Below the pieces are notes generated by a model that was not told the DNA's origin, searched no databases, and worked only from the letters and a program-made list of their open reading frames with translations. A stretch of DNA of 64,000 nucleotides from the NCBI GenBank assembly GCA_032622095.1, contig CP136066.1:60358609-60422608 (forward strand), written 5' to 3'. Both the position numbers and the translations under genes were made by a program. The DNA comes from Siphonodentalium dalli. Lineage: Eukaryota > Mollusca > Scaphopoda > Gadilida > Siphonodentaliidae. Shown piece by piece: positions 1 to 10,999 of the stretch. Each line of letters starts with the position of its first letter. The first letter of the stretch is position 1.

Positions 1-961
1 AGCCAGTAGCATTGTGCTGTCTTCTGTAATACAATCAGGCTCTTGCTTAGGTAAAATATAGTAGGTCTTTATGATAACATGCTGTTTACGCGATGGTCAT
101 GGTATATATGAACGGAACTGTATGCGTTTTAATGTTTTTCTGTTTACGGTGTTTGGAACAAATATGAATATTTTCGACAATTAATGCCGCACGTGCCTTT
201 AATAGAATGACATATATTCATTTAAAATTTACCAGGTCAGATAATCAATTATGGCAGCCATCTTGGATTCAATGACCGATAACTCTAGAAAACCAGATGG
301 CAAACAACCGACAAATTGAAGAACTGATATAGTTCTACCAAGATATAACAAGAAAACCATAGTCAGAAATGGTAACGCCACCAAGATTATAGTATTACAT
401 ATAAATAGAAATTATAAAAAATACATAAAATATTTTGATAACAATTGCGTTTAAACAAGTAATCCTTCAAATTATTACTAACAAAGCAAGTAAACTACTG
501 TGGGGTCACTCAACAGATTATAAAGACTTGGACTTAGTATACTGTAAATACTAAAATTTAAATGAAATAACTAAAAGATAAAATTTAGCAAGTAGTAAAA
601 GTTAATTTTCTCATTTAATTTTGTTTTTGGTTAAAGAAAGCAATAATTTAAATGTAACATTTGGTTTTTTTAAAATGATTGACCGTGGCTCTTCCAATAA
701 TTGCGCGACTGACCTGGTCAATTGTTCTTAAGAAGTTGTTTTGAGAATTACTATGGAGGGAAATAGTTTCGCAAGTAATTAACTTGGTGACGTGATGTTA
801 ACAAATCTGAACTCCAGTAAACCAAGGACGCTCCATACCAAATATAAGGTAAATTAATAATTCTTTAGAAGTTGTTTTAAGATTTACTATGGAGGGAAAG
901 AATTGTGGTGCTGGCTTCGCAACTATTTGACCTCATTGTAACAAATATAAATATTAGTCAC
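1..961. other. AT-rich non-coding flank
   Basis: No convincing ORF, exon with splice sites or RNA gene seen. Two short near-copies occur around 730-760 and 865-895 (gaagttgttttgaga/aagattac followed by tatggagggaaa), so part of it is an old local duplication. Confidence 0.5.
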
Positions 962-1279
962 TCAGGCAATAGATGTATCTATTCTGTATATTAAGTTATT
1001 GGGTCTTACGTGTCTTGAGATGTCTAAATAGTTTTCGATGGACAGATCGCACAAGGGACCCACGCCAATCTTCTCTGTTGGGATTCCAATTGTTGGCTTA
1101 TTAAATATGCACATATGCTTAAGATACAGTCGCGCGCGAAGCACGCTCTCGTAAGTCGGGTTTTGGATCCCAGTTAATGCAAATATCATTGAAATAATCG
1201 GTTTCCCCCAATAAACATCCATATATTCAATATACATGTTTTGGAGCAGAATTAGGCAGTCCATATTGGACGCCATCAT
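962..1279 (-). CDS. unrecognised 105-codon ORF, weak candidate
   Basis: An ATG-to-stop frame of 105 codons on the minus strand, opening with two adjacent ATG codons. Composition is protein-like (mixed hydrophobic and charged residues, three Cys), with no low-complexity run. I do not recognise a family and see no signal peptide, membrane segment or flanking splice sites. It sits in repeat-rich DNA with no coding neighbour. It could be an exon remnant or chance; an ORF this long is unusual but not exceptional in a 64-kb AT-rich window. Confidence 0.15.
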   Translation of the reverse strand: MMASNMDCLILLQNMYIEYMDVYWGKPIISMIFALTGIQNPTYESVLRARLYLKHMCIFNKPTIGIPTEKIGVGPLCDLSIENYLDISRHVRPNNLIYRIDTSIA

Positions 1280-1369
1280 GGAATTTATTTTGTTTTGTTT
1301 TAATTTTCACACATATTTATTAGTTATGTGGATGGAGTTCTCATTAAACCTCACATCCTTAAATTGGTT

Positions 1370-1850
1370 ACAGTAATGCCCAAAGTAATTGACCACTTAA
1401 CCACATCAGACTTATTGGTAATTTTTCAGGATTTAAAATCCTGAAAAATTACAAATAATTCTGTTCTGGTTAAGTGGTCAATTACTTTGAACATTACTGT
1501 ATGGGGATTGAGTTATCATTAAACCTCAAATCCTTATATTGGTTACAGTAATGCCCAAAGTAATTGACCACTTAACTACAGCAGAATTATGGGTATTTTT
1601 TCAGCATTTAAAATCCTGATAAATTATCCATTATTCTGCTGTGCTTAAGTGGTCAATTACTTTGAACATTACTGTATGAGGATTGAGTTATCATTAAACC
1701 TCAAATCCTTATATTGGTTACAGTAATGCCAAAGTAATTGACCACTTAACCACAGCATAATTATGGGTAATTTTTCAGGATTTAAAATCATGAAAAAATA
1801 CCCATAATTTTGCTGTGGTTAAGTGATCAATTACTTTGGACATTACTGTA
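1370..1850. repeat. three tandem long hairpins (foldback repeat)
   Basis: Three successive near-palindromes, about 1370-1501, 1544-1677 and 1720-1850. Each starts acagtaatgcc(c)aaagtaatt and ends with its complement aattactttg.acattactgt, with arms of about 60 nt around a ggatttaaaatcctga-like centre. Spacers repeat gagttatcattaaacctca, giving a period near 175 bp. The arms differ by a few substitutions, so the tandem copies arose before or alongside some drift. Likely a non-autonomous foldback element that became tandem. Confidence 0.85.
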
Positions 1851-2149
1851 TGTAGATGGAGTTAAACCTCACAACAGTGTGTTGGGGATTTGGACCTTGA
1901 CTTGGGACCTTTGGTTTTTAACGCAACAAATGCGCGTACACCTTATACACAAATTTCTTATGTAACCAGAGTTTTTCTTGGATAAGATGAGTTTGAAGCC
2001 TGCTAACATTTCAAAATGTTGTCAGTTTTGTATTCTCTGCAGCGGAACTCGACGCATTGAAGCAAAAGTTACAAGAGATAAAATGTGTACGTAACGAGAC
2101 TATAATACAAATGAAAAAATAAATTCAGGGAGGGGTGGGCGATACAGGG

Positions 2150-2830
2150 AACTAAGGGTTGAACCAATATAAATTTATAGAGCGATAATGACCAATGTTG
2201 ACATATTATGCATCTCAACTCTACTGAACATTGCAACAAGGCTATAAAATAGGGGGTGTCAGAATCTTAGTCATCTCTATATAGTGCCAGAATAGTCATT
2301 TATGGACTTCTATAAGATGTTGGGTTGGTACGTTATATGGACTCAGAGAAAAGGGGGTTTGTACCGATGAACTGACATAAATTAGTGGAGCGATGTTGCC
2401 ATGTAATGTATCGCGACTGTACTAAAGCAGCAATGACATAAAATGGGGGGGGGGGGGGGTATGAAATTATCTCTATCTCTATAGATGGCACCAGGATTAT
2501 ATAGAAAGGAATAGCAATTGATATACGTATACGGTATACTATAGTAATACCATAGACATATAAGTACAAGTGTCACGCGATAAAATATTAAGTAACGTGA
2601 CTATAGCGATGAAAAAATTAAATAAATTGGACCGGGATTAGAGGTTGGGTTGGTTATATGTGGATAATTGGATATGGAATTCATACCGATGAAACGATAC
2701 AAATTAGTGGAGCGATAAAGACCAATGTTGACACTTAGTCAGGCTACGCGGGAGAAAATAGGGGTTGATACGATAGGCCGAAATAAATTTGTCGGGTGAT
2801 AATGACCAATGTTGACGTATAAAGTAACGC
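2150..2830. repeat. degenerate tandem repeat
   Basis: The phrase gaccaatgttgaca, preceded by (t/g)ggagcgataa, recurs at about 2188, 2730 and 2807, and related phrases (aattagtggagcgat, cgcgactgtact) fall between. Copies are diverged and spacing is irregular. A run of 13 G lies near 2446-2458. No coding potential seen. Confidence 0.55.
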
Positions 2831-2960
2831 GACTGTACTGTCGCACAATTATCAGATATAACGGTCAAATATGGTCTCTAGTGCCCAATATGGAACAGCT
2901 CAGAAAACATTTGCACGGCCCTAAAATTTATTTAACAAGGCAATTGGCATCTGCCATATA

Positions 2961-3236
2961 CAAATCGATTTATGTCAATAAATCTCTTATTTTTCAAAAT
3001 TTTTAGCTCACACTTGGTGTGTGTGAGTGGGATACTTATATATTCCTAAAATGACAGGGTACAGCACGTAATTAATTTTTAGATCGAAGAAATGATTTTT
3101 TTTCGATGATAAAATTTAACACAGGATTTCCCATTAAAATCGATTTATGTCTATAAAAATGTCATTTTGCAAAATTTTGAGCTGAAATTTGGTGTGTATG
3201 TGTGTAATACTTATATATTCTTAAAATGACAGAGTT
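2961..3236. repeat. 176-bp tandem duplication
   Basis: aaatcgatttatgtc.ataaa ... caaaattttgagct ... ttggtgtgtgtg ... atacttatatattc ... aaaatgacag is present twice, starting near 2961 and 3137. Non-coding. Confidence 0.7.
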
Positions 3237-3589
3237 CAGCGCGTAATTATGTTTTAGATGGAAGAAATTGAATTTGTTTTCGATAATAAATTTACACCAC
3301 AGCGTGGACCGTGGACGGGTCATCGAGTAGACGCATTTTATAAACAGGCTTTTGTCAATTGCCATTTTTGTCAAACTAAACCCTTTTCGACCGGGACAGC
3401 AGATCCGAATAGTAGCTAAGATGTATTTAGATATAATTATCAAAAGAATTTGACCGATTCGGGTGCAGTTTAAGAGAATCGAGTGGAGAAATCTTGGTGA
3501 TAATTCCAGAAAATAAAGATGGCGGAGAATCACAATGAAACTACCCACAATTCACTCCACTACACCAGGGGTTCGCAATGGGTTACACA

Positions 3590-4022
3590 TTATTTTCAGT
3601 CTATCAAATTATTTATATTTTCAACAACAAGTGACTTTAAGTTTACAATTTCAGCCTATGCTGACTCTATCGATACGATTTATCATATTTTCATAAACAT
3701 ATTATACACCGGTGGCGTTAACTTTACAATTTCGGCATCTACGTGATTCTATCGGTACGATTGAGTAAGGTACAAATAAAAATGTCCAAGAATACACCAG
3801 AGGCTCCCAATGGGTTATATATTATTTTCATTCTATCATATTATTTATATTTTCAACAACATATTATTACACCGGTGACTTTAAGTTTACAATTTCAGCC
3901 TGTCCTGACTCTATCGATACGATTTATCATATTTTCATAAACATATTATACACCGGTGGCGTTAACTTTACAATTTCGGCATCTACGTGATTCTATCGGT
4001 ACGATTGAGTAAGGTACAAAAA
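3590..4022. repeat. about 240-bp tandem duplication
   Basis: The block ending accggtggcgttaactttac ... ttctatcggtacgattgag occurs at about 3590-3780 and again at 3830-4022, with small differences. Each copy also contains an internal re-use of ctatcgatacgatttatcat. The short ORFs read across it are an effect of the duplication. Confidence 0.75.
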
Positions 4023-4512
4023 TTCTCCAAGAATACATTCGTCCTGTCCACCACACAATATCAAAATCACCGAAACAAGATACACCACCATGTGGCGTAA
4101 TAACCACCAAAAAATCCGCATAGGGGGGGGGGTCTACATGTAGCTCAAGCTCTAATTAATATAATTTCATGATTTCAAAATGTTATTTCACGCCATACTA
4201 CAGATACATCATTTAACATTGAATATTTTGCTTTGCAAACCACTGCATCAACTCAATAGTCTGGACAAGATGCAAAGCGAAACTGTTCAGAAGTATTACC
4301 GGCGTGGCGTCATGCCATGTGGTTCTCCAGTAGCCATGCGCGTGCAGTGGACATTGACAACAAAACTTCGGCGACAGTTTTGATCGCTAGTTATAATAAA
4401 TAGTTGCGGGGTATTTTGACGGATTGTTCGCGGGGCTGTGTTAAGTGGAATCAGATACTCACGCCATGATAAATCAATACTCAAATTGGAATACATTTCG
4501 GCTGGTCTTTAA

Positions 4513-5481
4513 GGGGGAGACGCACGTTTTGCATAAATCACAGTAAATCCAGCCAGAAATGGCAAGTGATTTTCAACAAAGAATTTCTCTGGATCTATCT
4601 GGTGAACAATCTTGAATTTTACATATGATAATTTTCATTATATATAGAATCAGAGCAATTATAAAGAGACAATAACAATAATGGATTTTAATACATTTGA
4701 GAGGTTGAAAATATTTGTTTCGTTTCTGTCCCTTTAGGTACCGAGAACTGCCAGAAAAATTTATAAATTCAAACAACATGTCAACCATCAAATAGCTTAT
4801 TGTCTTGACTCCATGAGAGGAGGCTTCATTTGTATCATAATGTTGAGTTAGCTTTTTAATTGCATATTATAGCATCATACCCCAAGTATTATAATGAAGA
4901 ATAAAGCAGTCACAAATATGCCAGCCCAATGAAAACAAATGTTCAAATGTGGTGCTGTCCACTCAAGCATGGAGCAATCAACAGAAATTAGGCCACAGTG
5001 TTAAGAGATATGGTGGTCAGATTTAACTTGGTTATGAACTCATGACCCAGAACTCAACTGAGCCCAATTTTTCAATGACCAACAAACATGGCATGAAAAT
5101 TCTCAATAATAAAAAATTATTTATGGTAGTTGTCTTTCTGAAAATGAAATTAATCATTTAATTTCATGAATCAAGAAAAATTAAGTCTCCTCTCATGATC
5201 TTCAGATATGATATCATGTATAAATGAAATGCACTTTCGAAAAAAATCTGTTTTACAGTAGTTCTCGGTACCTGAACACAGTGAAATTTTAAAGATTTTT
5301 CATGCCATAAAAGTAAAATAAATGAGATTATAATAACCAAATGTCCAATGGTTCTTATATATGGTACCACAATAATCTCTTGTACAAAATTTCACAAAGA
5401 TATTCCTGATAGATTCTGATAGATTTAGAGAAAATACATTTTGAAATACCAGGAAATTTTGGCAAAACGTGCGTCTGACCC
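4513..5481. mobile_element. TTAA-flanked foldback element, ~0.97 kb
   Basis: The left end GGGGGAGACGCACGTTTTG follows TTAA (4509-4512). The right end is the inverted CAAAACGTGCGTCTGACCC followed by TTAA (5482-5485). Inverted similarity continues inward: ggtaccgagaactgcc near 4738 pairs with gtagttctcggtacc near 5261, so the arms reach about 250 bp around a spacer of roughly 0.5 kb. A TTAA duplication with three G/C terminal bases is the signature of piggyBac-type transposition, although canonical piggyBac ends begin CC. No transposase is visible, so it is non-autonomous. Confidence 0.7.
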
Positions 5482-5750
5482 TTAAGTCATATTCACCCAA
5501 TTACAGATGAATAAAAAGCTGTTGAGATTCGACAAAACGGAAAATTCTAAGACTCGTTTCGTAAATACCCTATGTGTGAAAAGGTAATTTCATATCCTCT
5601 ATTTCCGTGTTAATTTTATTTAAACAAATTATGGCTTTATTTTACCGAGGCCTATGCCGAGTACCGACAGAGAGGTCATAAATCGTTTAAGCATACATTA
5701 CAAATAGCATAAGGACCACTCGATGGTATATGTGCAATCGAATTTATTGG

Positions 5751-5758
5751 TATAAATA
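5751..5758 (+). promoter_or_regulatory. possible TATA box for the membrane ORF
   Basis: TATAAATA about 140 bp upstream of the first in-frame ATG (5898) of the long plus-strand ORF. In AT-rich DNA this motif is common, so the call rests only on position. Confidence 0.25.
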
Positions 5759-5897
5759 CACGTAGATGGATAGATTGCAAAATAGCTTGTGTGTTTGTCT
5801 GTTATTTAACTACCTACTTGTGTCACAGTCGTAGGATAACTGCGTGTATCGGCGGTGACATGTGGATATCTGAATTATAGTGAGTCTCACACTTGGA

Positions 5898-7017
5898 ATG
5901 ACAATGGAAACAGAGAATCACATCGTATTGTTTGTTCTTTATTTCTTCTTCTGTGGAATAATCTTTGCATTGATCATTATCAGTACAGCTATTTGCATCT
6001 TGGTGGATCACTGCTTGCCCGCCTTAACAGTACTACCTTTGGATCCGGACCATATCTTTAAGGAAGTACCGCTCGTGGTATGTAGTGGGCCAGATGATTT
6101 TGTTCTAGAGCTTAATGTTTATGACGGACTCAAATCTGTTGTCGGAGGAATTCAATGTGAAAATGCATATCCTGACAGTACATATATATTTATGGGGAAC
6201 ACAGATGCAGCACTCTCCGAAGTCATAATTATATACTGCATCGTCACCAGACCAGTTGTGAACAAAGCAGTTGGACGTTTAGTGTTTCTTTTAGCGCTGG
6301 TGGCTGATCTTGTAATAGCAAATCAAGCTTTTTCGAACCACGGAATATTTTCTTTACAAGGATTGACTAGCAACACATTTACAGGGTTTTCACAATTCTT
6401 TTTAGTTGGAAGCATGAACTTATTCAAAACGATGTTTCGTGTCACCGTTGTTATTACTATTAAATATGCGTTGTCGGCGATAAGAGTGAGAGTAGTCATT
6501 CTTATGATAGGAAAGCCGTTCCTAATTATCGTTCTAACGGTCATCTGTTTGTGGTTTAGAATTACCCCATTTATGCCACTCGTAAGCTATGTAATGTTTA
6601 CGAACCACCCGGAGTTTATAACCATATGCGGAACGATTCTCGGACTCGAGCTAGATTACATTCGCTTGGGCATTATCTCAACATTTCAATTCATAGGATG
6701 CGTTGTTAAAAAAATACAGAACATTCCAGAGTATGTCATAGTGATGTGTGTAGCGGTGCTGTCAGCAATAGCGTGCAACCAATCCATTGGGATATGGAAC
6801 TTAATATTGTATACCCACCCCGTGCCAGTTTTCTTGTGGATGGCGATCGCCTGGTTAATGAACACAGCATTTGATATTATCATACCTTTGACGATCACGA
6901 TTGATGTGTTATGGATGCTGTTGGTGTACACAGATTCGAGACTGGCTAGTTATTTGAGAAAGTTTGTTGTTGGGTCAGTCTTTCTGACAACAATAATGCA
7001 CTCGTTCTTAAATATTG
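5898..7017 (+). CDS. polytopic membrane protein exon, possible N-terminal half of a Mab-21 fusion
   Basis: The longest clean ORF in the window. The frame is open from 5874 to a stop at 7092-7094; the first ATG codons are at 5898 and 5904 (just upstream there is only a GTG). The product is strongly hydrophobic, with about eight membrane segments. One is near residues 10-35, followed by a soluble loop of about 65 residues with two Cys; the rest cluster from residue 105 to the end. I recognise no family. A good 5' splice site (ATTG|GTAAGA) lies at 7017/7018 in phase 1, and the next plus-strand coding exon (8634) starts in the complementary phase. I therefore end the exon at 7017; unspliced, the ORF continues 25 codons to 7094. 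Polytopic shape with one long first loop also recalls some viral envelope proteins, but I see no sequence motif to support that. Confidence 0.55.
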
Positions 7018-8633
7018 GTAAGATCATCACAAAACTTTGTTTCCGCACGATCTTCGTCCCAGAGAACATGCAGTTATGCCCAAATAATAATTGACCCGTC
7101 AGTACATAGTACCCAAGTAAATGGGTCCCAACAAACACTTACGCCCAATTATATAGACAGTTGGCTCTATCTAGCCTTGTATTAAACCATACGCTTTAAT
7201 GCACTTCTTCGAATAGCTTCGTTAATTAGTCAATAGTCCTAACATACACTGACTTATTTAATCGCTGTTTAGTTTATCCATTCGGTTATACACAATCTCA
7301 GAAGTTATATGGTATTTTCATATTCACGTGATTTCAGTCCTTTATCAGATTTTTCGGTCGTTTAAATGTGGATTATCTCTTCCGCAACAGGATCTATATA
7401 GTTTCTTGGGTATGAAATAATAAATACGAATCGAAGCTCCCTGTCCAGAAACGCGTCTATCAATTATTATTTATTTTAATTGGAATGTTTTTCGTATAAA
7501 ACAACTTTGTGCCGTTCAATAATGGTCCCTGATATTCAGTCCGTCCTTTTTTATTTGCGTTTTTCTGTTATTTTGGTTTTTTATATATAATTGCATGGAA
7601 ATAAGCATATACTACATTCTAGGTCTTATCTACTCGATTCGCACTTAATATTACAAAAGATACAATCAATCGGAGACAGCTTGCTGCTCGCATTAGTTCG
7701 GAGCACCACGCGGTAGGCCTCTATATAAAAGTTCTATATATAGAATAAAAAAGTGCCCAATTAATTTAATAAAATAATATCGAAATAAAATCAATATAAA
7801 TTGATAGAATCGTTTCCGGGCAGGGATTTCCAACTCATACGTATAATATCATGCCCAGGAAACTATCTAAAATTTGTTATTTAAAGAGATAATCCATCTT
7901 TAAACGAGACAATGATCCTATAGTACATGTACTCCTAGAACACAGCATTGAAAATGACATATCGACCAGAACGGAAGTAATTATACTGGTAAAATATACT
8001 GGTCATCTCACTTTATGGTCTGGAATTCTGCAATGGCTGCCAACAAAAAAATCATATGCAATGAAAATTGTTTGATTTATTTTCTCGCAGACAGTCATGA
8101 TTCAGATGGTAGACTGAGCTTATACCCTAATTGGGTTCATAGTCTAGATAATGCAGTGTATTTTTAAAATATTTTCTGTCAAACTATCGACTTACCTAAA
8201 AAAATATATGTTTTTTTTTAAGTACTATAGCATACATTTGTACTATAGTACTATAGCATACATTTGTACTATAGTACTATAGCATACATTTGTACTATAG
8301 TACTATAGCATACATTTGTACTATAGTACTATAGCATACATGTGTACTATAGCACTATAGCATACATTTGTTATAGAGGATAATTATTTTCCCCTTCAAA
8401 TTGATAGTTTGAAATTGAGATGTTTTGAAAATTCACGAATGCGCCGTCTCCTTCAGCCACTTCCACTTATATTACAACTGGAGTTCCGATTATTGTGTGG
8501 ACCGCTTCCAACTATACTGGAATGTCTGATAGTTTTGAATATAAATAAACGCTAATTTCCCAGTACGACTCAACATTAATTCAAAACAGAAATCAGCTCT
8601 ATAATATTCATAGCCTAATTGTTTTATCAACAG
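7018..8633 (+). other. inferred intron between membrane exon and Mab-21 exon
   Basis: Begins GTAAGA and ends ttgttttatcaacag, both acceptable splice sites. It holds AATAAA at 7419-7424 (which could end an unspliced transcript), a 26-bp minisatellite, and a block at 7385-7500 (ggtatgaaataataaatacg...) recurring near 62,500 and 63,045. Intron status is inferred from phase and motif only. Confidence 0.4.
8221..8370. repeat. 26-bp minisatellite, ~6 units
   Basis: Units read agtactatagcatacatttg plus tactat, nearly identical, so recent. Each unit contains palindromic agtact/ctatag pieces. It lies inside the inferred intron upstream of the Mab-21 exon. Confidence 0.9.
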
Positions 8634-9580
8634 GAACTACCCGGCACGAATCCAGATCGGCCCACAGTAGCATACCAGTCATCTTAAGAACACCTGATAT
8701 TGTTGTTGTTGGCAGCGTCGCAAGTGGAACGATAATTTACGGTTATAGTGACGTAGATTTCATGATAGTTCCAAAGAATTTGGTCATCGAAGAATCCATG
8801 TTGAGATATAAGCCAGATCTTCAATCTTATCTGAGCATTCCAAGGGATGCAGTGAATGAAGGTAGCGACTTACAGCAAATATTGTCAGGAAATGGGACAT
8901 ACGTTCGAGCGGATCCTATTCGTGATTTCGATTGGCGTATATTTGGATTAGCTAGATTGTCCTTTCTATTTGCCGGTGGTTCCAAAGTTGGCAGAACAAC
9001 AGGTGATGTAGTTCAGATTCGTCTTGGAGGACCATACGACTACGTTCCGCAATTGCGACTTAGTAAGTTTCCCAGTGTTGCACAGCCATTTATCAGTCGG
9101 CGACGATATTGGCCGCCAAATGACGTTATCGAATCCATCAGACACAAATGTGATTTCCACGTGACCGCCAGACCTTGTCCGATCAACACAAACAAGGAAT
9201 ATGACTTTTGTCTCTCTTTCGCTTTGGCTGAAGTGAGAATTGCCGAATCAATGAGTTCCAAACAGAAGAAATTGCTGATTGAATTAAAACAGCTCAAGCC
9301 ACGACTGAATGTCGATGATGATATATTGACATCATACCATATCAAAACTCTGGCGCTCTGGTTTTTCGAGGAGCGGAAGATAACCGCGTTCGAGAGGAAA
9401 AACACTAACAAACTAATTGTAAAGATGTTATCAAAACTTCACAGATATTTGCGGTTGGGACACTTGCCGCATTATTTTGTCCGCAAAGCTAATCTTTTGG
9501 CGGGAATACCGAGAACTGAGCTCCATACCATTTCTGGACGAATAAATCTTCTCATCAGTGAACTAAAAGGTCATGGATAG
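8634..9580 (+). CDS. Mab-21/cGAS-like nucleotidyltransferase-domain exon
   Basis: Terminal exon of 947 bp, from an acceptor (tttatcaacag|GA) to TAG at 9578. The first two bases finish a split codon. It encodes about 315 residues with the Mab-21 layout. A GSVASG nucleotide-binding turn (8711-8728) precedes SDVDFM, whose two Asp (8750, 8756) are the usual metal ligands. YDYVPQL follows, whose Asp may be the third. Then come RRRYWPP, DFCLSFALAE (the family's 'WR.SFSLAE' box) and LTSYHIKTLALWFFEE. Mab-21 proteins include cGAS and invertebrate cGAS-like receptors that make cyclic nucleotides on sensing nucleic acid, but many members are developmental or inactive. The helix that normally precedes the GS motif is not in this exon, so at least one 5' exon exists. 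ATTAAA at 9617 may be the poly(A) signal. The W of the 'WR' box is replaced by F-C. Confidence 0.85.
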
Positions 9581-9616
9581 TTAAGTTTTTGTTTAGAGTC
9601 ATCCAGGATTCTGTGA

Positions 9617-9622
9617 ATTAAA
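9617..9622 (+). terminator. possible poly(A) signal ATTAAA
   Basis: ATTAAA 37 bp after the Mab-21 stop codon. A common variant signal in a plausible place, but a weak motif in AT-rich DNA. Confidence 0.3.
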
Positions 9623-9659
9623 TGCGACATCATGTGGTTATTCATTATTAATAGTTCAC

Positions 9660-10910
9660 AATAGGTTTCTGCAGTCACTTATATAGTACAAATATAATTT
9701 TAATATAACGTAACTATTAAGACCCCGTGTATGCGGTATCACCAACCCGGAAGGTATCACCAAACCGGACTGAATGGGAAAGTCATTTTCACGCATATGA
9801 TACGGGAATATGTTATACGTGTTTCTCATCGTAAAATAGACAGCGAACAACATATGTGTACGTCCACACGAAGTAGGAGTATATTCCCACCCGATGTCAG
9901 TCATTTCTCCCAGATCAAACCATCTACCAATTTTTAGCCAATTATTTTAATAGTGTTTTTGGTTTTGCTCGCTCAAATTTTCGAGAACATCTATCCACTA
10001 ATATAGCTCCTGGCCTTCCGCGCTGCCAAACTAAATGCTGGTTTATACAGGGGGACACTCGGGGAAAATTTTATATCCGCCTTCTGTGTGCCCACCACCC
10101 CCTGAATTATATATTTTTTCCGATTCTGGGACAGGGACCCACCCCTTCAAACTACTTCAAATTATCATTTTACTCAGTTTTCCTGATCTTATCCGATCTA
10201 TGTTCCGTATCATGATTATAGAAACATTCCTACTTTTTGTTTACCAACAAGGCTTTAAGTTTCAAAACAATTATCCTATAAATGTGGGTTGAAGGGTGTG
10301 CTGATGGATTGATATTTGAAATCCAAAATGGCTGCTGGCCATGATTGTTTTAACAAATTTTGGCGAAAGAGGGAGGCTCCCTTCTAGAGGTCACACTGAA
10401 GATCCATATGAAGTTTGGTGACGATTGGATGAGAAATGTCACCTGTAAGGTGTGCTAAATGATTTAGTCATACAAAGAGTAAAATCAAAGATGGCCGCCG
10501 GCGGACATGTTTTTTATCGAATATCGTTCAAATATGACAGTTCCCATCTAGAGATGATCCTAGACCCATTTGCCGAATATCGTGGAATTCGGTCAAACTT
10601 TGTTTTAACACCTTGATGTTTTATTTTATTATGTTTTTTTGAATAGTTTTATTCGAAGAGTTTACATTTATTTGAAGAATCTATTACTGTGATATGTTTT
10701 CATTTATATCAGGTTGAATAAATGATTTTAATAGAACTATTGAAATCTGAGCCTTTCCATGTCAATGTGCATTGATATATCCTTGATGAAAACATTTAGC
10801 AAGCTGACCTCTTTGTTACCCATTGGTGTCACCCCTCAGTATTAACTGATGGTGAACTCAAACCCCCTACCAAGAGTTAAGTCCATAACTATTATATAGA
10901 TAATGAATAG
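9660..10910. other. intergenic, with diverged repeat
   Basis: No gene seen. Around 10,320-10,520 a unit of about 120 bp (gaagatcc.tatgaagtttggtgacgat.ggatgag ... aaaatc.aagatggccgc) is related to copies at 28,290-28,420, 28,480-28,600 and 29,290-29,420, so this is a dispersed, partly tandem repeat. Confidence 0.5.
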
Positions 10911-10916
10911 CTTGGA

Positions 10917-10993
10917 GTTGACTATGCCAAAATAGTGGTCCGCAGCCCAGTGGACTATTCCTCCTCGAGGACCACTATTTTGGCATAGTCAAC
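10917..10993. repeat. perfect 25-bp inverted repeat, 27-bp loop
   Basis: The left arm gttgactatgccaaaatagt plus ggtcc (10917-10941) is matched without error by its complement at 10969-10993. It could extrude as a cruciform or be a small foldback. No target duplication recognised. Confidence 0.9.
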
Positions 10994-10999
10994 GACAAG

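Noticed and set aside
5898-7094. Membrane ORF as an endogenous herpesvirus gM-type envelope gene
   Set aside because: Only the general topology (one span, long loop, then clustered spans) agrees. No sequence motif or other viral gene is present nearby, and the splice-phase link to the Mab-21 exon favours a host gene.
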